Source: Acidobacteriota bacterium (GTDB lineage: Bacteria > Acidobacteriota > Terriglobia > UBA7540). Taken from it: a DNA stretch of 64,000 bases. Positions 50,906 through 59,297 of the stretch are shown one piece after another (the first letter of the stretch is position 1; the number at the start of each line of letters is the position of its first letter). The stretch covers positions 186,001-250,000 of the forward strand of contig JAKCCV010000002.1 in NCBI GenBank assembly GCA_021838785.1, given 5' to 3'. The notes under the pieces are model-generated. The model was not told the DNA's origin. It saw nothing but the letters and a program-made list of their open reading frames with translations, and did no database searches. Both the position numbers and the translations under genes were made by a program.

Positions 50906-51540
50906 TGTCACCCTCCATTAACAAAGTGTTGGAACGCATTTGCAGATGCCTAAAGTCTTCTAAGGCGGCTGGCCCTGGGGCCAGACGTGAGATCCGACGA
51001 TGGTTAAAGAGGCGGCGGGAGCGGACTTGCTAAAGAGCCCCTCACATTGAGCCCTGGAGGAGTAGGAAGCGAAAGTGCGGCCCTGAGTTTTAATTATCAG
51101 CTCGGCAGGTATCCAAGGGAGGCACCGAAAGCGGGAACCTCGGTTAACAAGGGCTTGCCGTGCTCGGCTGATTACTCCTTGAGTACCGTAAATAATAAGT
51201 AACAGAAGCAAAAACACCGATTCGTTAACCGTGGCCACGGCTCCAAACACCCTTCAGCACTTACTGGGAATGATAACGCGCCCCTGAGATCTGAATTCCC
51301 CGAGGAATAAACAGGTAGTTGGGCTTGTGACGGTATCTCTGATGACCTGCCTCAAATGGCAACCTACCTCGAGTCAGCCGGAGGAGGAAACCCTCAAAAT
51401 GAGGAGCACCTACCTTCCGCCTTCCGCCGCCCGCTTCCCTATCGTAATTCATTTTAACCCATGCAGAGCGGCGTGTCAAGGGTCGTAATCGTTTTGGCAC
51501 TGTCAATGATTCGTGTTGAAAAACTCTGAAGGGTCTCCGG
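50906..51540. other. island intergenic region with orphan promoter
   Basis: 635 bases with no supported gene. It holds the near-consensus minus-strand promoter (51451-51479), a perfect inverted repeat CTGGCCC-TG-GGGCCAG (50969-50984), a 12-bp palindrome CCGTGGCCACGG (51231-51242) and a short repeat: AGGTAG (51313 region) pairs with CTACCT (51364 region). Two open frames (50960-51250 and 51261-51548, minus) lack ribosome sites and look noncoding. An untranslated structured RNA is possible. Confidence 0.45.
51451..51479 (-). promoter_or_regulatory. near-consensus sigma-70 promoter in the island
   Basis: Minus strand: -35 TTGACA (51474-51479), 17-base spacer, -10 TAAAAT (51451-51456). It points into the 50906-51445 region that has no clear gene, and toward the 126-residue orphan gene some 540 bases downstream. 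Confidence 0.7.
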
Positions 51541-51750
51541 TTAAACATTTTCAGCTCCCAGCAAGTAGAGTCCGAGGGCCCGAGCGGCGTGTTCGGGACT
51601 CAGAAAATTGGGGAAGCGGCCCAAGAAGCGCCGCAGATTGCGAAAGAACCCTTCAGCTAAGTTGGCTGTTTTCAGGCGATAGGTCCAGGTTTCGAGGCCC
51701 TGCTTCAGCAACGTGATTGAGGCATGAAAACCTTGCCCAAAGGCCCGCAC
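51541..51750 (-). pseudogene. transposase C-terminal remnant
   Basis: The minus-strand frame ends 'TANLAEGFFRNLRRFLGRFP' then 'SPEHAARALGLYLLGAENV', the C-terminal end of a bacterial DDE transposase ('TTN...E...FFR.LRR', mutator-like). Only ~65 codons remain and the frame runs 5' into the end of the endonuclease gene, so most of the transposase has been lost by deletion. No inverted repeats delimiting a complete insertion sequence were found. It marks a past insertion next to the restriction-modification genes. The exact family is unresolved. Confidence 0.6.
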
Positions 51751-51754
51751 CAGC

Positions 51755-52723
51755 TCAGGCAATGCGGAGCGTGTAGTGGAACAGCTCCTCGAAAAATTTC
51801 CTGCGAACTCTTGGATCACGGAGGAGTTCGACCAGATTAAAAACCTTCTTTACCAGGCGGTCATTGGCGATCCGCCGTTGGAGCTCTGGCGTGAACACAG
51901 CTCCCAAATAGAAGTTCTCGCATTGAGGGCTGGCCTGTATCGCGTGCTGGAAGGATTTGGTCGCAGCGCCGTAACGTTCCAGTGCTCCCGCCGGGTCAAT
52001 GCCGCCCTTGATCTCGATGACGGCGAGGAGCGTGTTGCCGCGCGTGAACGCCACGTCAGGTTCAGAGCCAAACCTCATGGTAACCCCGCCGTGGAGCCGG
52101 AACACGTTTCCTGAAACCTCGGCCGTTCCCTTGGGGATCGGCGGCTCGGCTATGAGGTTCTTTGCAATGAGCCACTCCAAAACCATGCTACGAAGCCTCT
52201 CCTCGGCGATACTCCCTACCTTGTTTCTCATGATTCCATCGAGTGTGATGCCGAGGGTAGCAACCACAGTGCGATAGCCATTATCGAGCGTCCATTCTGT
52301 CGAATTATTGATAATGGAGCAGATGAAGGCGTTGTAGGTACGGGCCATTTTCAGAGCCTTGGCTCGACTGAGGGTGGCGCGTGAACTGCCGCTTTCGAGC
52401 GCGTCCGTCGCGCCGAAGTAGTCTCGGACGGCTTTGAGGGATAGGCCGCAGAGCCCACGGTAATAGATGCTTGTGGAGGGCGCGGACAGAAGAACGTCAG
52501 GATGGCAAAAAACCAGCTTGGGGTCGTGGAGTTTTCTGGTGACGACGTACTTCCAGACTTCAGCATCAATGAGGAGATTGCTGAGCGGTTCCCACTCGAG
52601 TGCGCGATTGAATTGCCGGATGCGCTCAATTGCCCGAAGGTCAGCTCTCTTTTGGAGAGAGCTGACGATGAGCAGCGATTTAACTCGACGTAACTCGTCG
52701 GTGTAAGGGTCGAGTTTTGCCAT
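51755..52723 (-). CDS. type II restriction endonuclease, PD-(D/E)XK
   Basis: 322-residue soluble protein whose C-terminal third has a PD-(D/E)XK nuclease site: Pro222-Asp223 ('GSEPDVAF') and Glu237-x-Lys239 ('VIEIKGG'). The upstream helical half ('LYYRGLCGLSLKAVRDYF' region, quoted as YYRGLCGLSLKAV) is reminiscent of the XcyI/Cfr9I group, which cut CCCGGG. I am not sure of the family or the recognition site. The ATG at 52723 follows the methyltransferase stop by 15 bases, so methylase and nuclease are one operon, methylase first, which is a common protective order. Confidence 0.75.
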   Translation of the reverse strand: MAKLDPYTDELRRVKSLLIVSSLQKRADLRAIERIRQFNRALEWEPLSNLLIDAEVWKYVVTRKLHDPKLVFCHPDVLLSAPSTSIYYRGLCGLSLKAVRDYFGATDALESGSSRATLSRAKALKMARTYNAFICSIINNSTEWTLDNGYRTVVATLGITLDGIMRNKVGSIAEERLRSMVLEWLIAKNLIAEPPIPKGTAEVSGNVFRLHGGVTMRFGSEPDVAFTRGNTLLAVIEIKGGIDPAGALERYGAATKSFQHAIQASPQCENFYLGAVFTPELQRRIANDRLVKKVFNLVELLRDPRVRRKFFEELFHYTLRIA

Positions 52724-52738
52724 TGCGTCCCCGCGCGG

Positions 52739-54202
52739 TTATCGGGGTAACGGGCCGGAAGGCTTCGACCAGACATAGACGCACTTGCGAAGCTCTTCGC
52801 GACCGTGCAGCCCCATCTGCTGGCTGCTGTTACCCTTTCCTTTTGGCAAGATCCAAATCGCTTCAACCTTGAGGCCGGCCTTCTCGGCGATTTCTGACAG
52901 GATCAGGTCCACAGGAACGTGCGCACCCTGATACCGGACATTGTCGTTGACCATGACGAACGGAGATCCCGGCTTGAGTACGCGCGCGCACTCGAAAATC
53001 GCAAACGCGAGTTCGAGAAAGTAGTTGCGAATCATTCTGGGAATGCCGTTGTTGTTCAGCTTCCCTTCCCGCTTGCAGCGCTCAAGAAAAGAGAGCGTTT
53101 CGCAGAGAACCCTTTGGGAGGCCACGGCTTCCCTGGCCCGATTCAGGGAGTCATTGGGAAATTTGGCGCCGAGACTATCCTTCTCCCGGTTTTCAACCGT
53201 CGAAGTCAGCATCGCCTGGCGTAACTGGCCGATCTGTTCCTCGCCAACGCCGAGCATGGCGAGTTCCAGCGCGTAGGTTCTCGTATAGTCATAACGATTG
53301 CAGTAAGGAGGCGACGTAATTATTCCATCGAAAGAACCCGGGGCCAACGTGGGGAGGACGTCCAAGCATGATCCCCTGAGAATCTCGATAGGGGCTGATG
53401 GCATTGCGAGAGTCGGGCTCCTAAACAGTAGGTGGCCCGCAGACAAGTCGTGGGCGATTTGGCCAAGCTTCTCCGAAATCGCTCGCGTAAAGGACGGTAT
53501 AGGACCTTTGTGGAACGGCTTCGCGCCCGCGCGTCTACCAGAGCGCGAGTCCCAGCGCAGGTACTGTCCGTCCTTGCGGGTGAAGCTCACGGCCTCGAGC
53601 ACGCAGAGAGCGGCGAAGCGGAGGACCCGCGCCAGGAGCTTGTCCTCCACCCGTTCCACTTCATAAAGGTACCGCGCGAGGTCCCGCTCGGTTTCCGGGG
53701 GAAACGCTCCCGCCGTGATGCGGAGATGTAGGAATGGTTTTTCGGGGCCGGTGCAACGCCAGGGGCTCCTTTCCGAAAAGGCTGTGATCTCCCTCGCCAG
53801 GTTCTCCCGGTCGGCGGCGAGCAGCAACTTCCTCACCTCAATGATTTCTATCCCAATGGGCAAAAGCTCGATGCCGACGGAGCGGAGGCCCCGCTCGTGC
53901 GCGCAGAATAGGGCTGTGCCCAAGCCGGCGAAGGGGTCGAGAAGGCAGCCACCTTGCGGGCCCACCTTGGAGAGTACGTAACGGACCAGCGAGGCCGAGA
54001 AGCCCTCCTTGTATTTGTACCAGCGGTGCTCGCTCTCGCTCCTGTTGGCCTGAAAGCTCACCAAGGCGCGGGTGAGATCCGGGTTCACCCTGAGCTTGTC
54101 GGAAAGCTTGGCTCGGAGCAATCCCTCCTCGCGCCGAAGGGTTGAAAGCGCCTGGTCGGGCGACGGCGTCTTCGGGAAGGAAGTCAGAACACCTGTTGCC
54201 AT
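52739..54202 (-). CDS. DNA methyltransferase of the type II system (SPPY class)
   Basis: 487 residues. S-adenosylmethionine-binding motif I is 'DPFAGLGT' at 89-96 and catalytic motif IV is 'TSPPYCNRYDYTRTY' (SPPY at 297-300), which normally marks N4-cytosine or related amino-methyltransferases. A ~200-residue segment between them probably holds the target recognition domain. A further 'LEPGSPFVMVNDNVRYQG' strand (here 'LKPGSPFVMVNDN') is typical. It protects host DNA from the endonuclease encoded 15 bases downstream. Large size compared with ~300 residues for M.XcyI leaves the specificity open. The ATG at 54202 lies downstream of the CRTAC1 terminator. Confidence 0.88.
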   Translation of the reverse strand: MATGVLTSFPKTPSPDQALSTLRREEGLLRAKLSDKLRVNPDLTRALVSFQANRSESEHRWYKYKEGFSASLVRYVLSKVGPQGGCLLDPFAGLGTALFCAHERGLRSVGIELLPIGIEIIEVRKLLLAADRENLAREITAFSERSPWRCTGPEKPFLHLRITAGAFPPETERDLARYLYEVERVEDKLLARVLRFAALCVLEAVSFTRKDGQYLRWDSRSGRRAGAKPFHKGPIPSFTRAISEKLGQIAHDLSAGHLLFRSPTLAMPSAPIEILRGSCLDVLPTLAPGSFDGIITSPPYCNRYDYTRTYALELAMLGVGEEQIGQLRQAMLTSTVENREKDSLGAKFPNDSLNRAREAVASQRVLCETLSFLERCKREGKLNNNGIPRMIRNYFLELAFAIFECARVLKPGSPFVMVNDNVRYQGAHVPVDLILSEIAEKAGLKVEAIWILPKGKGNSSQQMGLHGREELRKCVYVWSKPSGPLPR

Positions 54203-54229
54203 TCCGCCTGAATCTTACCAGAGCCGCAG

Positions 54230-54247
54230 AAAACCGCAAGCGGTTTT
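54230..54247 (-). terminator. intrinsic terminator after the CRTAC1 gene
   Basis: Inverted repeat AAAACCGC (54230-54237), two-base loop, GCGGTTTT (54240-54247). The symmetric A/T ends allow termination in both directions. It sits between the minus-strand CRTAC1 stop (54327) and the methyltransferase start (54202). Confidence 0.65.
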
Positions 54248-54326
54248 GGGCGACGATGGCGGCAAACTCTGGCGCATCGGGGCGCGTGAGCAGCCTCGGG
54301 GCGTTGCGCGGGAAGGAGCGGGGTGG

Positions 54327-56135
54327 TCAGCGGTACTTGTAATGGACTTGAGGGAAGTGCGCGGGGACGATGCCGGCATCTTCTTTTACGGAAATGATTC
54401 GGTCCACAGGGAGATTCGAGAGGCGGGTGACGGCGCCGCTTGGCCACGTGATCTCGAGCGCATCCACGCTCGTTCGCTGGCCGAGCCCAAAGTGGATGCG
54501 CGGATCTTGCGCCGACATGTAACTCATGCCGCCCTTGGCCTGCTTGGTCTGGGTGAACCCTTCGGAGGTCAGCTTGAGCAGCGAGCCGTTGCCATCGCGG
54601 TTGGAGCGGGTTCCGATCAGGTGGACCTTCAGCCAATGGTTGGCGTTGCCGCCGTCGTTGCGAAGCAACTGAGGGAAATCGCCGCGGTCGTTGGTCACGA
54701 TGTCGAGGTCGCCATCGTTATCGAAGTCGGCCACGGCCAAGCCGCGACCCGCCACCGGGTGGTTGAAGTCCGCTCCCAGATATTTGGAGACCTTCGCAAA
54801 CCTGCCGTTGCCGAGATTGCGATACATCAACATGGGTTCTTTGTAGTGAACCTCGGTGTGATAGAGGCGGATGTTGTCCACCATGGCGCCGTTCAGTTGG
54901 CAAATGTCGTCCCAGCCGTCGTTATCGTAGTCCATAAACTTCATCGCCACGCCACTGAGCAAAATCGCGGTGTTGCCAATGCCAGAGGGATAGGTGTCAT
55001 CGTTAAAGGTGCCGTCGCCGTTGTTGCGATAAAGGCGGCTGAGTTCAAAATCGAGGTGGGTGATGTAAATGTCAAACCAGCCGTTGCCAAACAGGTCGGC
55101 GGCGTCAATGCCCATGCCGGCTTCGTAGCGACCGTCCTCGCTCGCGGCGATGCCGGAAATGAAGGAAACATCCTTGAAGGTGCCGTCGTGCTGGTTGATG
55201 AAAAGGAAATTCGGCCAGGTGTCGTTGGCAATGGCGATATCGGGCCAACCGTCGTTGTTGAAATCCGCCGTGACCACCCCCATGCCCTTGGCTTCAGGCT
55301 TGCCGACGCCGGATTTGAGACTAACGTCGGTAAAGGTTCCATCGTGATTATTGTGGAAGAGCGCGATGTGCTGGCCTCTATAATTGTCGGGATGGCAGTA
55401 GGCGCGATAGCCGGGGCGGTGCTCGCCGCACCAGATGTTGTTTTGAGGCGACCAATCAATGTAGTTGCACACCACCAGGTCGAGCCAGCCGTCCTTGTCG
55501 TAATCAAACCAGGCAGCGCTGGTGGACCATTGGCCGGCATCCGCCACACCCGCCCGGCCCGTCACGTCGGTGAAGGTGCCGTCGCCGTTGTTGTGGTAGA
55601 GAATGGCGCGATCGTAGCCGGTGACGTAGAGGTCTGGATAACCGTCATTGTCGTAATCGCCGACAGCCACGCCTTGGCCGTAGTGGCCTTCGCCACCCAC
55701 CCCGGCCTTGGCCGTCACCTCGGTGAAGGTGCCGTCGCCGTTGTTGTGGTAGAGCGAAGAATGGAGCGGTCGTGGCGGCGTGTACACCTGGGTCGCCGCC
55801 GACTGGACAAAGTAAAGATCGAGCAGGCCGTCTTGATCGTAGTCAATCCAGCCGACGCCCGTGCCCATCGTCTCCAGATAATACTTTTCGGGGCTTTCCG
55901 TGGAATCCTGCTGAAAGGTAATCCCCGCTTGCTGGCGAATGTTGGTGAAGGTGACTGGAATGATAATGGGCGGAGCCGCTGGAGATTCGGCCGCACTGAG
56001 GAATAAGCCCTTTGAAAAGACGCCGCCAGCCGCGCCAAAAGCCGAAAGCTTCAAAAAATCACGGCGCGAGCCCCGCGTTTTCTTCTTACCGGAAGTCCCG
56101 ATGCCCAAGACCTTTGCTCGTTCCCCCCAAACCAT
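54327..56135 (-). CDS. Tat-exported CRTAC1 family protein (FG-GAP + ASPIC)
   Basis: 602 residues. Tat signal 'SRRDFLKLSAFGAAGG' at ~23-38, then FG-GAP repeats such as 'IDYDQDGLLDLYFV', 'VGDYDNDGYPDLYV', 'FDYDKDGWLDLVV' and 'ADFDNDGDLDIVT' that bind calcium as a beta-propeller, and a C-terminal ASPIC/UnbV domain ('GFTQTKQAKGGMSYMSAQDPRIHFGLG' quoted in parts; 'ITWPSGAVTRL'). This architecture is abundant in acidobacteria and is thought to act at the cell exterior. Start ATG at 56135 with a TATAGT only seven bases upstream. A 644-codon frame on the plus strand is the mirror of its repeats and is not a gene. Confidence 0.88.
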   Translation of the reverse strand: MVWGERAKVLGIGTSGKKKTRGSRRDFLKLSAFGAAGGVFSKGLFLSAAESPAAPPIIIPVTFTNIRQQAGITFQQDSTESPEKYYLETMGTGVGWIDYDQDGLLDLYFVQSAATQVYTPPRPLHSSLYHNNGDGTFTEVTAKAGVGGEGHYGQGVAVGDYDNDGYPDLYVTGYDRAILYHNNGDGTFTDVTGRAGVADAGQWSTSAAWFDYDKDGWLDLVVCNYIDWSPQNNIWCGEHRPGYRAYCHPDNYRGQHIALFHNNHDGTFTDVSLKSGVGKPEAKGMGVVTADFNNDGWPDIAIANDTWPNFLFINQHDGTFKDVSFISGIAASEDGRYEAGMGIDAADLFGNGWFDIYITHLDFELSRLYRNNGDGTFNDDTYPSGIGNTAILLSGVAMKFMDYDNDGWDDICQLNGAMVDNIRLYHTEVHYKEPMLMYRNLGNGRFAKVSKYLGADFNHPVAGRGLAVADFDNDGDLDIVTNDRGDFPQLLRNDGGNANHWLKVHLIGTRSNRDGNGSLLKLTSEGFTQTKQAKGGMSYMSAQDPRIHFGLGQRTSVDALEITWPSGAVTRLSNLPVDRIISVKEDAGIVPAHFPQVHYKYR

Positions 56136-56230
56136 CCCCTACTATAGCGCGGATAGTCGGCTCGGCTCAACCGTCGTTTTGGCGGGGAGGATGTTTTGAG
56201 AGGTCGGCGGTGGGGGCGCGGCGGCTGGGG

Positions 56231-56539
56231 CTAACCACCGCCTGGGGTGAGGAACTCAAGGCCGGCATGTTGGGACGGCGGCTCTCCGACCAGGCCCACC
56301 CAAACTACACGGGCCTTCTGCGCGAAGCGCGAGCCTTCCGCCGGAATGATCTGGACGACCTGCCCCGCCTCAAATTCCGGCGTGGCCATCACGCGCACGC
56401 CGCGACCGGAAAGGTCCAGGATGATGGAATCTCGCAAAACCATCTGCCCGTGGTATTCGAGCATCAGGCGAACGGGAACGTTGGCTTTGGTACGAACCGA
56501 ACGACGCGGGGTAGCGTAAGGAGGGCTGACGGTACTCAT
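56231..56539 (-). CDS. single-domain PilZ protein
   Basis: 102 residues starting ATG 56539 with AGGGA seven bases upstream (a longer frame to 56602 has no such site). The PilZ fold is complete: 'RRSVRTKANVPVRL' (the RxxxR c-di-GMP switch), 'LDLSGRGVRVM' ((D/N)xSxxG), 'VVQIIPAEGSR' and 'VVWVGLVGEPPSQHAGLEF' (closing strands). It has no output domain, so it would act as an adaptor that binds c-di-GMP and a partner. A consensus promoter lies 35-63 bases upstream of the start. It is upstream of nothing else in its direction. Confidence 0.85.
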   Translation of the reverse strand: MSTVSPPYATPRRSVRTKANVPVRLMLEYHGQMVLRDSIILDLSGRGVRVMATPEFEAGQVVQIIPAEGSRFAQKARVVWVGLVGEPPSQHAGLEFLTPGGG

Positions 56540-56573
56540 TTCGGCTTCCCTGGCCACTGTTAACTGCGCAGTC

Positions 56574-56602
56574 ATCATACTGAGGGAAGCTAAGGGTGTC
56601 AA
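56574..56602 (-). promoter_or_regulatory. consensus promoter of the PilZ gene
   Basis: Minus strand: -35 TTGACA (56597-56602), 17-base spacer, -10 TATGAT (56574-56579). The predicted start site near 56567 gives a ~28-nt leader before the PilZ ATG at 56539. Confidence 0.75.
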
Positions 56603-56919
56603 CCGTCATTCTGAACGTGAAAAGGCCGAGCGTCCTGGGCGAGGTCTTTTTCACGCCGCGAGGGTCCCCTCTGGCGGAATCCATCCGAGGCGTCAGTTTT
56701 CACACTTCCTCCCTTTCTCTTTTGCTGCCCTCTTCTTTCTGAATTCTCATTGCCACTTTTTCACGGAAGAATTTCGCGCGCCGTTCTAAAATTTCTCCAG
56801 CACCGATCGCCCGCGCGGAATGAAACAAACAAGGGAGCGGAACTCATGGCTGCGGGGCCGCGCGAGGGCCCGCGGAACCCCGCCATCGCCCGCCTGAAAT
56901 CCTTGGGATGCCATCCGGC
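56603..56919. other. intergenic region with hairpin and mini-ORF
   Basis: 317 bases between pilZ and lipB. There is a stem-loop with CGTGAAAA (56616-56623) pairing with TTTTCACG (56648-56655), just upstream of the PilZ promoter. A 25-codon plus-strand frame (56846-56923) has AAGGGAG eight bases before its ATG, but encodes a low-complexity Pro/Arg peptide. I see nothing else. Confidence 0.45.
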
Positions 56920-57579
56920 TTAGCTGGGAACCGCATCCTTCTGGACTGAAAGCTCAAAGACTTCACCGAAGCGCTCCACAACGCGCTCGGAAACCTTCTG
57001 GATGGCGATTGGATGGCCGAGCAGCTTTTCAAGTGACGTGACCCCTTTGTCGCGCAGCCCGCAGGGAATAATCCAGTCGAAATAGCGAAGGTTGGTATTC
57101 ACGTTGAAGGCGAATCCGTGCGAAGTGACCCAGCGGGAAATATGCACGCCCATCGCTGCCAGCTTGTCGGAACCGACAAAGACTCCGGGCACGCCCGCCA
57201 ACCGCCCGGCAACAACCCCAAAATCAGCGGCCGCTCGGATTAAAACCTCTTCCAGCGAACGCATGTACCAGGCCACGTCGCGGCGGTGCTGGCGCAGGTC
57301 CACGATGGGATAGCCGACGATTTGCCCGGGACCGTGATAGGTCACGTCGCCGCCTCGGTCGGTTTCATAGACTTCGGCGCCCATCTCCTTGAGCTTGGCG
57401 GGAGTGAACAGCACGTTCTCGCGCCGCGCGCTCCGCCCGAGCGTATAAACGTGCGGGTGCTCGACGAGGAGCAACGTGTCCGGAATTTGGCTCGCCTGGC
57501 GCGCCGCCACGCGCTCCCGCTGCACGGCAAGCGCGTCGGCGTAAGGAAGCAAGCCCAGGTTTTCAACGTAGCAGATCAT
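56920..57579 (-). CDS. lipB: lipoate biosynthesis octanoyltransferase LipB
   Basis: 219-residue enzyme that moves octanoyl from ACP to lipoyl domains. Family features are 'LLLVEHPHVYTLGRSA' (acyl-binding), 'GGDVTYHGPGQIVGYPIVDL' (quoted in part), 'GVFVGSDKLAAMGVHISRWVTSHGFAFNV' with the catalytic Lys ('SDKLAAMG') and 'DWIIPCGLRDKGVTSL' with the catalytic Cys. Length and motifs agree with E. coli LipB (213). It lies 85 bases downstream of lpd on the same strand; lipoylated complexes and lipoamide dehydrogenase are functionally linked. LipA was not seen. Confidence 0.95.
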   Translation of the reverse strand: MICYVENLGLLPYADALAVQRERVAARQASQIPDTLLLVEHPHVYTLGRSARRENVLFTPAKLKEMGAEVYETDRGGDVTYHGPGQIVGYPIVDLRQHRRDVAWYMRSLEEVLIRAAADFGVVAGRLAGVPGVFVGSDKLAAMGVHISRWVTSHGFAFNVNTNLRYFDWIIPCGLRDKGVTSLEKLLGHPIAIQKVSERVVERFGEVFELSVQKDAVPS

Positions 57580-57664
57580 GGAAGCAAGTCCCAGGTCGAA
57601 GGCCGAGAGCCGAAAGCCGCTCCTCAGATTCCTGACGTGCGACCCTCAACTCTTGCGCCGGCCT

Positions 57665-59071
57665 TCAAATATGAATCGCCATTCCGTGCACGGCGTGGGC
57701 GGCCTCGGACACCGCTTCGGTCAGCGTCGGGTGGGGATGGATGGCGCGCTCCAAATCTTCCACGGTTCCTTCCAGCCGCATCGCCAGGACCGCTTCCGCA
57801 ATCAGTTCCGTCACCCGCGGGCCGATCATGTGAACGCCCAAAATCTCCCCGTACCGTTCGTCGCTCACGATTTTGATAAATCCTTCCTGATCTCCCAAAA
57901 TCGCCGCCTTGCTGTTGCCGGCAAACGGAAACTTTCCCACGCGCACTTTATGTCCGGCTCCGCGCGCTTTACGCTCGGTCAGGCCCACGCTGGCGACTTC
58001 GGGTTCCGTGTAAGTGCAATTCGGAATTTGATTGTAGTTGATGGGCTCCGTGGCCTTGCCCGCGATATGCGTCACCGCCACGAGGCCTTCGGCCGAGCCG
58101 ACGTGCGCGAGCAGTGGACTTCCCGCCACAATGTCTCCGATCGCGTAAACGTTCGGCTCCGCCGTTTGCATGTATTCGTTGACCTTCACAAACCCTCGCT
58201 CGAGCTGCGCCCGCGTGCGCTCAAGGCCGATGTTTTGCGTGTTGGGCGAGCGCCCCACGGCGACCAGGCACGTCTCCGCTTGGAGCTTCTGCGGTTGGCC
58301 GTCGGCAGATTGCCAATCCACCGTCACGCCCGTGGCTGTCTTGGCAACCTTCTCCACCTTGGCGCCCAGATGCAACGCGATGCCCTGCTTCTTGAACGCT
58401 TTCTCGAGCTCGGCCGAAATTTCTTCATCTTCCAGCGGCACCGCGTGGGGCAGCATCTCGAGAATCGTCACCTGGCTGCCGAACCGATGAAAGATCGAGG
58501 CAAATTCCACGCCCACGGCCCCCGCCCCGATGATGACCATAGATTTCGGAACGCTCTTGAGCTCCAAAATTTCTTTGTTGGTTAAAATGAATTTGCCGTC
58601 CGCCTGAAGGCCCGGCAGCATCTTGGCTTCCGACCCGGTCGCCACCACGATGTTTTTCGCCTGGATTTCGCGTTGCTGATTTTTGTCGTCGGTCACGCTC
58701 ACGCGGCCCGGCCCGGCAATGCGTCCGAAGCCCCGAATCCACTCCACCTTATTTTTTCTGAAAAGAAATTCGATGCCCTTCGAGAGCTTCGTGACGACTT
58801 TGCTTTTGCGCGCCAGCACCGCCGCCCAATCTACCGAAAACCCCTTGGTCTCAATCCCAAACTCTTTGGAGTTTTGAAAGCGGTCATAAAGCTCGGCGTC
58901 AAAGAGCAGCGCCTTGGTCGGAATGCAGCCCACGTGCAAGCAGGTTCCGCCGAGCTTGTTGTCGCGCTCGACGACCACCGTCTTGAGCCCCAGTTGCCCG
59001 GCTCGAATAGCCGCCACATAACCGCCGGGTCCGCTGCCGATGAGGGCTACGTCGTAGGTCGTCTCCGCCAA
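57665..59071 (-). CDS. lpd: dihydrolipoyl dehydrogenase
   Basis: 468-residue FAD disulfide oxidoreductase that reoxidises dihydrolipoyl groups of pyruvate or 2-oxoglutarate dehydrogenase. FAD-binding 'ALIGSGPGGYVAAIRA' at the N-terminus, redox disulfide 'GGTCLHVGCIPTKALL' (Cys-x4-Cys), NAD-binding 'VIIGAGAVGVEFASI', and the C-terminal catalytic 'HPHPTLTEAV' (His-Glu pair) are all intact. The ATG at 59071 starts 'MAETTYDVALIGSG'. It sits between frr and lipB on the minus strand, 226 bases after the frr stop, so it may have its own promoter. Confidence 0.95.
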   Translation of the reverse strand: MAETTYDVALIGSGPGGYVAAIRAGQLGLKTVVVERDNKLGGTCLHVGCIPTKALLFDAELYDRFQNSKEFGIETKGFSVDWAAVLARKSKVVTKLSKGIEFLFRKNKVEWIRGFGRIAGPGRVSVTDDKNQQREIQAKNIVVATGSEAKMLPGLQADGKFILTNKEILELKSVPKSMVIIGAGAVGVEFASIFHRFGSQVTILEMLPHAVPLEDEEISAELEKAFKKQGIALHLGAKVEKVAKTATGVTVDWQSADGQPQKLQAETCLVAVGRSPNTQNIGLERTRAQLERGFVKVNEYMQTAEPNVYAIGDIVAGSPLLAHVGSAEGLVAVTHIAGKATEPINYNQIPNCTYTEPEVASVGLTERKARGAGHKVRVGKFPFAGNSKAAILGDQEGFIKIVSDERYGEILGVHMIGPRVTELIAEAVLAMRLEGTVEDLERAIHPHPTLTEAVSEAAHAVHGMAIHI

Positions 59072-59297
59072 GATGACACCTCCCGTACGTCCTTTAATGG
59101 ATGATAACGCCTGCTGAGCGATGGCGGCGTGCTCGCAATCGGTGCGGGATGGAGAGGCTCAGCCGCTGCTTCTCGTCTGCCGTCTTTATCGCCGGAGAGC
59201 CCTCTCACGCCCGCTCACGTCCCGAGCCTGCCCGACGCTCCTCGTTCGGTGCGTGGCTTCCTCGGCCTTGCTTGATTTGCCATCCACCCAGTGCGCT

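Noticed and set aside
51261-51300. CTGAGAT as part of a TPP riboswitch
   Set aside because: The rest of the thi-box consensus is missing and no thiamine gene is adjacent.
54072-56006. 644-codon plus-strand frame opposite the CRTAC1 gene
   Set aside because: Its V/G/H-rich periodicity is the mirror of the Asp-x-Asp-rich FG-GAP repeats on the other strand; it has no known domain or ribosome site.
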